64,000 nucleotides of DNA from Gautieria morchelliformis (Eukaryota; Basidiomycota; Agaricomycetes; Gomphales; Gomphaceae): the NCBI GenBank assembly GCA_015179125.1, contig WHVA01000370.1:52699-116698 (forward strand). The letters are read 5' to 3'. Position numbers and translations under genes: made by a program. Positions 54,358 to 64,000 of this stretch are shown one piece after another. The notes beneath the pieces are model-generated. The model was not told where the DNA came from. It worked only from the letters and a program-made list of their open reading frames with translations, and searched no databases. Positions within the stretch are counted from its first letter, which is position 1. Each line of letters opens with the position of its first letter.

Positions 54358-56981
54358 TTCCACCGAATTTACACGGTGAGAAAACATGTAAATGCGAGGG
54401 GTCACGTGGCCGCACCGTGTGATAGTCTGCGGGCGGCAAAGCGCCGCGGCAGCAAACGCCGGTAAATTTGGCGACCATAAGTATATCGATCCTTGCAGTT
54501 ACTGGGCCGTGCGATCTAAGGTCTATACAGACCAAAGGTATCACGAATATTAGGGCCCGCGAGACCAGTACGATATCATCCCGCCTTCACCGTCGGTGGA
54601 GGGACATTTGCCACATCTGAAGATGGCTCGCGATGTGTTCTCGCTGGGAAGGTTCGTTCTTTCATTTCCGACGTCGTGATTCTGTGTATATATGGTGTTT
54701 GACATACCCGCTGCTATGACCTCGCTATGTAGTACTTCGAATTCTACCCATAACTGACCCCATTCGCGCGCGGAAGTCGCCATCTCCACGCCATATTAGG
54801 CCGATTTCTAGCGGCAGCTCGACGAATGCGAGAGTATGCACTAATTCAGGGTGTGTGAGCATCGAAATTGTGACCAACGTGTTGACCGGTTCCGGGCTGA
54901 AGCTTGCCAGTGCTGCGACTGATGTCGTGTGGGCATGCTGAAGTGAGTGTTTCGCTCTTCGTCAGCTTGCGACACGTGCAGCGTGACACGCACGAAGCGT
55001 TCAACAACAAGATTGTGAATAGTGCGAGGAACGGAGAGATTATTTATTGGGATGTTAACAAGTCGGGGTCCAAGTATGGTGCGTGGGCGTGGGTTCCTCC
55101 GTAACCCGGAGGAATACTCACGTTAACACAACCAGAAACGAGGATAAAGGAGTACAAACGCGCAGTCAATAACCTAGCTATCTCTCCATTCTTGCCCTAC
55201 CTCTTTGCCAGTGGCTCACAGGACGGGCACCTCCGCTTATGGGTAACGTTTACCCTCTGCCAAACTCTCAGTATTGTGACCTGCTTCGCGCTCTAGGACC
55301 TCCGGAGCCCGCCATCTTCCGTTATGAAAGTGTACCATCCCACGGGGATCCGCGCTCTAGCTATCTCCCGTTCCCTCAAATCCCATGACTGTCTGTGCTG
55401 GTCTGGAGGGCGGTGATATTCACCGGTGGGTGAATTCAGTCATACTATATAGTCCACGTCGTGTTTATCCTTAGAACTGTGGACGGGACCTCCGCAATAG
55501 AGCACTCCCCCTGGAACAAATCACGCTCGGGAACTCATCGTCCGTACCATCAATGGACTGGGAGTTACTCAATATGAAAGAAACAGGCTTGGGGTGGCTC
55601 GTAACGAGTGGGATGGATCGCCAAGTGAAGGTATTTGCTCCTGTGCTAATTTGGTGAAAATATTCAGTTGTGTTCGTGTGCAGACTTGCCAGGCAGACAT
55701 CGCCTTCGCCAGCTCGCATAAACTCTGGGCGCAACACGTCCCCGGCACGTTCGCACAGCACGACCTCCTGGAAAGCTTCAGACCACTCGACGCCATTCCA
55801 AGAGTGGCCATGTCCTGGACTGCGTATGGCAGTCTCGCGTTTGTCGCGAACAAGCAGCCAATCGTTGAATTGCCATATGATGATGTGTGAGCTTATAGAT
55901 GTCACCCACGTACGCTGTGCTATGTTATGTCTCTCTTATTAGCAACCCATACGGTGTGGACACGCTGCAAGAGCTATGCCTCCGCCCCAAAGCAACGAGT
56001 GATCCTGGTTATGTGCCCCATCAACAAACCCTTGGCGTAGAAGACATTCCTCTTTTTGACCACTCGGCTTTCGAATGCCTGGCAAAATCGCATGTCTCCG
56101 ATGGAGACAGACTAAGAGTATGCGAGATTAACGCGCAGCTATGTAGGTCCTTATATTTCACACTCTTAACAGGGTTTAAAGAGTTTGCACGGGCAAGGGA
56201 GGCTGGACAATTCCACGCTGCTCAGACATGGCTGCTGCACCTGTCCCAGCTTGTGGAGTTGGAAGATACGTCACCGACTTCTGAATACTCGTTGAAGCCA
56301 TCGTCGCATATCGAGGCGCCGAGCCAGCTGTTTCCCACGTCTGTGTCAGCATATTCCCTCCGTGGTCGCCACTTTTTCAATAGCCATACCGCCCCCACTA
56401 CGGTTACATCAGGGGGTACACGCATTGACACGCGTCCCATAGAAACAAGCCCGTTATTGCACCATGATAGAGCTGATCAGACAACAAAGAGCACACCTTC
56501 CTCCTCGTCGCCATCCCCCCGCTTGAAACCAAGTCCGCTTTCCTTCCGCCTACCATGTCCTTTCTACCCGAATTCCGCGCACGATACATAATGTCATCCT
56601 CCACCAAGTTGAACACGGTATCGCACCCTGCCTCCACCATTCTTCCCGTCCTTCCTCCTACACACCGCCCTGCCATGCGTTGAGCCTCGATATTGACACC
56701 CAGCACCGGTGGGGATCTGTCCGTCAACGAACAACCTGTGGCCTTTCAGCATGCGCATGTTGGCGAAAGCGCCCTGGACGACTCAGAGTCAAGCAGTGGA
56801 TCGGGGTCAGCACCCGCACAGGCAAGTCTCACCCATGACATGGCAGGCTCACAAGGAGAACCACAGGCCTTGTCGTCCGCCGTAGCCAAACTAACCTGTG
56901 ATCCAGTGCCGCCTCGCAGTCTCTTGTTGAATGTTCCTGCACCGCGTGAAGATTCTCCCGATGACCGTGACGAAGAAGGCA
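54358..56981 (+). pseudogene. RTC1: RTC1/WDR24-like gene, copy C4 (longest)
   Basis: The most complete copy. After a 5' flank shared with 42430-42560 (inverted): GGGTFATSEDGSRCVLAGK (54592-54648), LRILPITDPIRARKSPSPR and SGLKLASAATDVVW (54725-54930), FNNKIVNSARNGEIIYWDVN (about 54997-55056), AVNNLAISPFLPYLFASGSQ-DGHLRLW (to 55242), DLRSPPSSVMKVYHPTGIRA (from 55295), NMKETGLGWLVTSGMDRQVK, FASSHKLWAQHVPGTFAQHD, LVANK-type end VANKQPIVELPYDDV, DGDRLRVCEINAQ, AAQTWLLHLSQLVELEDTSP, then the Ser/Pro linker until DRDEEG. Lesions: a one-base shift at DVVW, a 2-base loss near 55340, a frame change near 55650, stops at 56589 and 56683. The C-terminal RING is absent. Confidence 0.85.
55243..55294 (+). 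other. intact intron in RTC1 copy C4
   Basis: 52 bp from GTAACG to CTCTAG, phase 0, joining HLRLW to DLRSPP. The same intron with the same ends is present in copy C2. Confidence 0.8.
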
Positions 56982-57456
56982 GAGTGAACCAACTCTAACA
57001 GCAGAGATTGGTTACACTTTGGGTCACAAACGGACATGCATGACAGACTGACCATCGACGCGATGCGGGTGTATTTGGAGACAAGTGTGGGGGGCTGTCT
57101 TCGGCGGGAATGGTATGCGGACACGCTAAAGTCATGGAAGAGGCACTGAGTGTCAGTGATTCTTCAGGCCTCCATAGCCAGGCTCAACCAGTTAAGTGGT
57201 AAGCAACATTGTTCTGCTACAGATGCGAGTCCGCATGGTCAAGGCGCTGAACACTTCAAGTAATGCAGGGTGAACGCTCTGCAGACCGTTGTGCGCGATG
57301 GACCGTCGGTCAGGAGAGGGTTGCATGTCTGATGTACTGTCGTACTGTCTATGTCCTGCCTGCCCGTATGGTGCGTTTCTGTCAACGTCTCTGCCATGGA
57401 AGGTCAGCACCATGAATGTTCTTATCATTACAACCTCGCACAGATCAAGGCACAGG
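56982..57456 (+). repeat. K block copy D, first part
   Basis: From 57091 it matches 41509 downward on the minus strand (GGCTGTCTTCGGCGGGAATG). No gene recognised. Confidence 0.55.
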
Positions 57457-58926
57457 TCCCCGACTCTCTCCGAAGGAGAGGGAGGGCCTGCAACACGCAA
57501 ATATGCGGCACTCCCCTTGCACGGAACTATTCCCTTTCATTTCATTCGTTGGCTTATCCTATTGGTTTACCCTCCGAGCCCTGTGACTCATCTTAGGGGG
57601 GAGGTGGACCCTTGCCGACTTTCCGGATGCGTTTCATCATTTAACCTATGGCCATCTTTGCCGGTTTGCCGCTTCACTTCCAACTGGCCTGTCGCGCCGT
57701 TTTCTGTGTTTTATTCCTTCCTTTCCTTACTTTACCTTTCCTTTCCTGGCGAAGTAGTGGCCACCTATCTCCGCCCATGTTCGTCCTTGACACTTTTTCC
57801 GCTGTTTTTCACCATGAGAGCTCTGTGACGGTCTGAGTTTGATTCCTTCACTTGTGGCATTCAAATTTGTTGGCTGGCCCATCACTGGAGGTCCATGCCC
57901 GTGTCTCTCCGACGGAGAGGGGTAAGTTTTATACATAGATAACGATAGGTTGCTGTGAAAATGCCCTCCCATCCCTTCTTAGTTTTCCTTCACGCCTTTC
58001 CCAAATGTCCTCTCCTGCGCACGTGAGTCGCGCTTCCTACTGTCGCATCACTGTTCACTACCTGACAGTATTGTCCCTGTTACCATTGGTTTATATGATG
58101 AAACTATAATTTTTAAATGATTTAAAGCCGACACTTGCTGCGATAGTAATCCATCGTGGATGAGTTTTAACAACGATCATCGAATTCTGTCTCTGGATTT
58201 GGCAATCAAGAAGGACTTACTCGCGTGCTTGCGTAAAGTTCGTCCTTGTTGTTCCTACATTAATTTTCCAAGGGAGCACTTGTGAGTTATTGTCGTCGGA
58301 TTCTGTTATGATCACTGTCAGTATTTTGGGAATTGTTCTATCACTGGCTTGATTTCGCTTCTTTGCCCCCTGGCTGTTAAATGTGATGTCAATTTACCTC
58401 GGTCCTATTTGCTAGGTAGTCTTTTTGAAGCTACATATGGTCCATGCATCTTTTCGCTATTGCGTCAGCCTCCTACAGACTTTCCGCATAGGACAGACGT
58501 TAATTCTGTAAGGTTGCCGTATAATGATTTGTTTTTGGTAAATTTTTCCTTTTCTTCTCATCGTTAAATACATAAGCTATCAAGACGAGTCTTTGAGGTT
58601 TACATGTGTCAATGATGCAACTTGAACAGGTAAGCATGCCTTTTACGGGGTCTGGTTTTTCTCAGACAACCTTCTAAATCGCTTTGACGTTACCGATGCA
58701 TCCGCTGTGCAACATATAGGCATCTTCACCACATCGCTTACGCAAAACGAGGTGATCTCTGGGATAAAAGAAGGCGTGGATCAGTGCTATTGATGAGGGT
58801 GTTCACTAGAATAGAAATCTCTCACCATCGAAAGAGAGATTACTGTAAGCGCTACGAACAAAAAAGAGATTGTTAATGGCCATTTGTAACTCCCTGTTTT
58901 ACACTCAACTCAGAGAGAGTCGGGGA
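57457..58926. mobile_element. 1.47 kb TIR element
   Basis: Perfect 14 bp terminal inverted repeats TCCCCGACTCTCTC (57457-57470) and GAGAGAGTCGGGGA (58913-58926). The other K copy lacks it (empty site near 40920). No transposase motif is visible, so a non-autonomous DNA transposon. No clean target duplication: ~25 extra bases with GGCAGCCGCCGCC follow the right end. Confidence 0.65.
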
Positions 58927-61744
58927 CTGAGGCGGCAGCCGCCGCCGCTACGATTCAGGTACCGACCCTTACATAATTCACCGGTGCGTACCTAACAGTG
59001 ATAGCGCCACGTGTGATGAGTTGCAACCGAATCGAAGGTAAGTGTGGCACCGCGCGCTGCCGGGTGCCGAGAATAGAAACAAGGGATTCGAAGATCGGAG
59101 CAGGCGCGCGCTTCTCATGATGAGTGCTTCTGCTTCCCAAATTGACGGCCTGCGCGCTTGAGGCGAATCGACCCTAAATGGGTATATCATCAATACATCT
59201 GATCCACGGTCGATCGATCACTTCGATCACGATGGTGATATAAACTGCGCCACCTCCTGGCACGTGTCCAACACGAGCGAGTTGATCGAGCGGGGGCTCT
59301 TCTTGGGAAATGAGCGTGGGGAAGCAGTGACGTTTCTGGGAGGTGTGGCCCATGCGCGCCAGGCACCCGCATTCGCCGTCACACTCTTGGACACGGGGAG
59401 AAAGTACAATGGCAGGCTTGTTTGAGGCGCGAGAAGGGTGTATATGTGAGTATCGAGGAGAACCGAGGCCGAGGTGCAGGAGTGGAACAGATACTTATGG
59501 AGTATTGGGATTTAGCCCCGGGTGCAGGGGATTTGGTCTAGTGTGCGCGAGCGGGTACTGCTGTGACATGTGGCGCGATCGGTCTATTTATATACACAAA
59601 TGTCGTTCTGTCTGCTCTGCGTGTTCGAGGTTCTGCTGCATCTGCCCATGACGACGGTTTCTCCCATGACCCATGTGACCCGCACATGGCGTCCCGGTGA
59701 ATTCCGCCCTGTGCATGACAGCCACGTGTCCCAAGCTCTGTTCGTTTGGCTTCGGGTTCCTGGCTACATCTTATGTAACTTCCTTGCGTCTTCTATTCTC
59801 TTGGTAACCCGCTGCCCCTGTTGTGCTTCTGTCGTCGATCGGAAGTTGTGGGTGCTTCTTTGCTTGCTTCAGCTGCTTCTGTTGGTTCTATGCACCTGTG
59901 TACATAGCTCCGGTCCTGACTTGCTAGTTTACGGCGCAACCTTTTCGTGTGCGCACTTGAGGAGTGTGGAGACCCTTCTGTTCTAGATTGTTCTCACCAT
60001 CTTCCATCATTTTATATTTTCAGTTTTAATTCTTGCTCCTCTCCACGCACAAGCTGACCCTTCTACCTCAGGTACCGCTCTGTGCCGCCGATCACAGGTA
60101 GAATATAATACCTTCCATCCACCCAATAACAATATTACTTACGGGGCGTATACGTTACAGTCCTTCTGGCCAGCTCTCTCGTCGGTGCCTCGGGTGCCCT
60201 TAACCTGCCAATGGTTCCCCACAAGGGGACTATTTCAGATGTCCCACCACGCTTGTACCGCGGCTGCTGCCATGGGGCTCTCCTGAATTTATCGGCATCT
60301 GATTCTTCAGCCATAGGTCTCATGAGTTGTTTGGGTCTCCCTTCTTGAAAAATATCAGTATTCTTGTCAGCTTGGCTGCCGGATGTATTGTGGCGGGTGC
60401 AACTGGCCACATTAAGGCCGCGCCCGCGATTACTTTCCTGTGGTACGCCGCGTCTAATTACTGTAAAGTCTGGATCTACAAAGCTGCCCTGCAAAAACCA
60501 CAAGGCTCCATACTATGCTCCCACCATTCTCCAAAGTCAGTGGTTTTTTGCTGACATCTTAATTACTCTCTGGTTTCTGCGGGACAGTGCTTGCTTTGTA
60601 AGTAAACTGGCAGCGTTTCCCATGCCTGTGCCGTGCATCCGCCCTGCCAGCGCGCACGGCCCTGCTGCTCGATGCTAGACGACATTCCCGTGGCGTGCGA
60701 GGAGAAGAGGGAGAGCAGTCCCTGCATGAAGATCCTTGATTGCACCGTGACGGCGTCGAAAGCTCCTTTGCCACAAGAAATGGACCGGAATGTGTCCGCT
60801 GAAGCGAGGGAGGTGTCAAGTAGATGTAGGGGGTGTAGAGCGTGTGCGGTGCCAGCCCGTTGTCATCCTCCACTAGTCATACTGAGTGAAGGTAAAGTGC
60901 TTTATCTGCAAGAGCTCGAGGTCGGCTTCATCCTCATCAGCCGAAATGCTAGACAAGCTAGATAAACAGGGAAGGTGTTCATCACAGGCCACATGTTGAG
61001 GAACGGACTTCAATTCCCAGTCGCTGTTCTTAGGCGAAAGATATACAGTACATGGATGGAAGGCAACACTGGACCATTCGATTCTTCAGAGGAGATTAGG
61101 TTAATCGGCGGATGCTTTTGTTTTCTCCCTTTTTTTTTTTTTTGGTGTCAAAGAGAGAGCTATTGGACACTGGGATAGCGATCCTGTGGGCACAGACACT
61201 ACATGATCTCACGTGACATTGTCAACAAACTGCAGAGTGCAGACCCGGGTAACCGGCGGCGTCCGGCGCCTGAAATTTAGGAATTTATACAGATCTGTCT
61301 CACAAGGCATTCTGGCAGCAAGAAGAGGATGCACAGCTCAATTTCGTCCATATTTTCCATGTCGCAAAGGGCCATGACCTGACAACTGCCGCACATAATT
61401 TCTGAACGAGGTCCCACGACTCCAACAGGCGCTATGTCCCACCAGACTGATAGTTTCCATTAGTGGAGTCACAGCTGGGAGCAGCACTACGTCAAGCTTC
61501 AAGAACGCATGTGACCTGGCGCACGCGTCAAGCGCAGCAGAGGCACTGAACATGATGTCAGGGACGTCGCACTCGACCGCGCTGTTCCACCTCAAGGCGA
61601 CACCCGCGGCGTGCCCCACGATTGCGCACGCCCCATGGGGCCCGCCTCTCCTCGTGTCCAACCCCCTCGCGTGCATGCCAGCCGTGTCCCCTGCGCCGGA
61701 GATGGCGGAGCAGACGCACGCGGGGCGGGTACCCCCATTCTGCA
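58927..61744 (+). repeat. K block copy D, second part
   Basis: Inverted match of 38096-40910. It includes the core copy 59649-60060 and a hydrophobic frame near 60340-60490 (SILVSLAAGCIVAGATGHIK, ITFLWYAASNYCKVWI) differing from the copy near 39400 at few residues. A membrane-type exon is possible but unrecognised. Confidence 0.55.
59649..60060 (+). repeat. core repeat copy
   Basis: GACGACGGTTTCTCCCATG start, GCTTCGGGTTCCTGG, GTTTACGGCGCAACC, CTTGCTCCTCTCCACGCAC end. It belongs to a more diverged subgroup with the copy at 39780-40195. Confidence 0.6.
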
Positions 61745-62110
61745 CGATGATGACCCAGAGTTGCTCTTCTCCTCAACCCCATCACCACCACCGTCTTCGA
61801 GCAGGCCAAAGCATGCTCTCAGGAACCATCGCCCCTGCTGGCAAACCCCGCGGCCACGACGCTCCATGAGGGGGACCCCTTCCTCCTCACCCTCACGAGG
61901 CTCGCAAAGGCGCTCTACACGCACGCGTGCGTCAGCCCCGCTCGTGCGCTTCCCCATGTGCGTGGTGGCGGCGTGCTTTAGGATGGGCGAAGCCGAGCAG
62001 ATGATTGAACTTGTACGGAACGAGCTGCGCATGGCGGCAATTCTCGTCACGCACAAGTACACCATCAGCATCCCACATGCACATGCCTCCGGCGTCGGCC
62101 CTGGAGCCAT
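61745..62110 (+). pseudogene. R block copy D
   Basis: Counterpart of 37735-38095: EQAKACSQEPSPPLANPA, HEGDPFLLTLTRLAKALYT, RFPMCVVAACFRMGEAEQMI, ELVRNELRMAAILVTHKYTI over shifting frames. Confidence 0.5.
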
Positions 62111-62870
62111 GAAGCGGGGTCCGGCGGAAGGGGCATAACCCACGTGGACAGACCTAGACCTTCCATGCCAGACCCCCGCGTGTGCAGCACTCCATCTCCC
62201 CGTGCTCAAGCGGCCAGCCACGTCCTCTCACGGCCCCAAGGACGAAGCCGCGAACATGTACCCCACGTCCACAAGCTGCATCGGGTGCGTGTTGTGTGTC
62301 CGATGTCCCACATCATGCATTTAAAGTCCTCGTTTTTAACCTCGATTCTTTATGCACTCGTGCTGACGCGGCCCAGTTTCATGCAGGCGCCCCCCCCCAC
62401 ACCCACCCCAGCCGTCTTTTCCCTCTGCGCCCCCACACCGCCAACCCTCGCCTCCGGCTCCTCCTTCGACCTCTCCACCACCATCCCTCCCTCAGTCCAC
62501 GCCCGCGATCTGCGACCAAGGTCAAACCACTCACATCATCCCCCCTGTCCACCGCCCGCTCTGTCTCCGTGTCCGCCGGCGTGCTGGGCACGGGGCGCTT
62601 CGCGCCGCGATGCACAGGGCCATTCTCCCTTGTGATCGCGGCGCTCACACAGCCGCCGATCATGATGAACGTGCTGCGGAAGCGCTGACGCTGTGCATGG
62701 GACAGCGCGGCGCCCCGGCCGACCATGAACCCTTTCATGCGTGTGCCCGCATGGGTCATGCCCGCGCTGAGCATATGAAGGAGCGCTGCACCCGCAGATG
62801 GAGCGGCGGGCGGGCATGGTGCGTAGTCTGAGGTCCGAGTACATGTAGCACGAACCGTGGCGCACGGTTT
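62111..62870 (+). pseudogene. M block copy D
   Basis: Frame 62182-62688 ends SVSVSAGVLGTGRFAPRC, GPFSLVIAALTQPPIMMNVL, matching the minus strand at 37070-37200. The Pro-rich segment before it is shorter than in copy B. Confidence 0.5.
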
Positions 62871-63426
62871 GTGCACAGATATTCCCCTTCGCATAGTATC
62901 TTTTCAGCATTGAGAACATACTCACACTTGGTTCTTCCAATTACAACGACGGTAGCGATTATTTACAGACTACACTACAGCCTGTGCCAAGTCACTCACC
63001 CTTCATTTCTTCTCCCATCATCTCCTCGTCACTCCCTTCACGCTCTCTTCTCCGTGCCCATTTATTCCTTCCAGGTACAGTAGCTCAGTAAGCGTTGTGT
63101 TGGCGTGGATGTGGGAGAGATAGAGTGTAAATACACAGAAGCAGAAGAATGAAGTCTGTCTCGTGCTTGAGCACCTTCATAGTGAACCCAAACTACTAAT
63201 TTCAATCTTACCTGAGTCCCACTTCCAAATCACCATCAGCGTGCGACTGATGAGCTGAATACCGTTTGGCGGCCATGCAAACATGCAAACCCGTCCTTGG
63301 AACCAGGACAGGTTGCCTTATTGGGCAGTTGAGCGTACACAGGAGACCCACCTATTGTCTGTGAGCAAGGTGGTTACCATGCTTGAGGCAGCTGCAGCCC
63401 ACTCCCACCCCTCCATCCACAAGATC
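62871..63426 (+). repeat. Q block copy D, cut by a Copia LTR
   Basis: Inverted counterpart of 36345-36900. LPYWAVERTQETHLLSVSKV is again open, and similarity ends at CCACAAGATC, where the LTR begins. Confidence 0.65.
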
Positions 63427-63806
63427 TGTTGGGTGCATGCTCCTGCACTAAAATCAAGCATAATATGTTCAATTTATTGTGTGGCGTTTCCAATTGTTTC
63501 TCACATTGTTCTTGTACCATGCATCCACTTCTCTGCTTATTTTCGAAAATTTATAGTCACTCTCTACCTCTCCATTTCATTCTGTTATTTCTATTTTCAC
63601 AGGCGGCTGCACCCAGCGGAGTTTGAAATGACTTCGACGCGCGAGCCCTTGGGCGCTAAAGGGCCGGGTGCACTTATATGCCTTCTGAGACAGGATAGTG
63701 CTCCTCTCTCAGTGACAATAAATTCACTGAGAGAGGCGAGTAGTATTCTTTGTATTTTCATAACATGTTGACTGAAAATCATGTCGTACATTTGATTCTA
63801 GGTATT
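63427..63806 (+). mobile_element. Copia LTR (family copy 3)
   Basis: TGTTGGGTGCATGCTCC start, close to 26636-27010 throughout, with the AATAAA hairpin at 63703-63736. Left target flank AGATC. Similarity to copy 2 stops at GGTATTGTA (about 63806), before the true LTR end, where unrelated sequence begins. Confidence 0.82.
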
Positions 63807-64000
63807 GTATTACACCTGTTTGCAGTACGTAAGGCGCGCGTCAAATTTGACTCCATTTTAGCGCGCAAAACTCGAACAAGGATTTCTCACTAGCTTCTGC
63901 TCGGATTGCCTTGAGATTTTGTACATGAACATATGTTGATCATAGCTAGGGCACAGATGTATGAAATCCAAGTAAGACAAACTTTTGAGTTTTTGCATTT
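63807..64000. other. unassigned sequence, possible transposon edge
   Basis: Begins TTACACCTGTTTGCAGTACG and contains GGCGCGCGTCAAATTTGACT, directly after a TA in the Copia LTR. The rest is unique and runs off the window. Possibly the end of a TA-targeting DNA transposon. Confidence 0.3.

Noticed and set aside
54358..56981. A functional RTC1/WDR24 gene
   Set aside because: All four copies have frameshifts, stops or missing ends, and none retains the C-terminal RING region.
1..64000. CRISPR arrays, operons, ribosome binding sites
   Set aside because: The window is eukaryotic; the direct repeats seen are minisatellite or transposon units without spacers.

Overview
The window is a transposon graveyard from a filamentous fungus, most likely an agaricomycete basidiomycete (Rhizoctonia-like is possible, unproven). 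The reasons are Tad/I-type LINEs with an endonuclease-RT ORF2, chromodomain Ty3/gypsy and fungal Copia elements, a Helitron terminus, short ~50 bp GT-AG introns with CTGAC-type branch sites, and fragments of an RTC1/WDR24 (SEA/GATOR complex) gene and of NACHT-type WD40 repeats. I see no intact host gene, no tRNA or rRNA gene and nothing prokaryotic.

Layout, left half. 1-2.4 kb: decayed sequence with a Copia solo LTR (TSD TGGTA) sitting in a palindrome, and a tRNA-like SINE remnant. 2.4-27.8 kb: a nest of insertions. The oldest readable layer is LINE A (+, about 3.96-17.27 kb). It is split by an LTR-type repeat (5485-6969), by a complete chromodomain gypsy element on the minus strand (gypsy1, 7388-15520, TSD GACTA) and by a solo LTR (15537-16225, TSD CCCAG). 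Removing gypsy1 and the solo LTR restores an uninterrupted LINE reading frame. Gypsy1 itself carries a solo LTR in gag (13434-14173, TSD GTTCC). LINE A is broken at its 3' side by LINE2 (about 17.27-21.53 kb), LINE2 by gypsy2 (21532-26635), and gypsy2 by a Copia element (LTR 26636-27123, then gag).

Layout, right half. 28.57-63.43 kb is a mosaic of one large repeat family. In plus orientation its unit reads P block (with a WD40 scrap), core repeat, then a minus-strand series Q-R-(M/K)-RTC1 fragment. Units run forward from 28.57 to 45.04 kb and inverted from 45.18 to 63.43 kb, and a GC-rich palindrome lies at the switch point. Inserted in the inverted half are a 399 bp Harbinger-like MITE (TSD TAA), a Copia element reduced to LTRs plus gag (50882-54352, TSD AGTTA) that carries a gypsy-type LTR fragment and a 1.48 kb solo LTR, and a TIR element (57457-58926). 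A third copy of the first Copia LTR family ends the window.

Functionally, the parts that still tell a mechanism are the replication signals: self-priming LTR/PBS pairs and a -1 frameshift site in both gypsy elements, a half-tRNA-iMet primer site in Copia, a poly(A)-signal hairpin in the Copia LTR, and ORF1/ORF2 stop-start overlaps in the LINEs. The most novel candidate is an antisense gene in gypsy1 encoding a Zn2Cys6-like cluster plus coiled coil. Coordinates inside decayed repeats are approximate (tens of bases), and all family names come from reading motifs, not from searches.
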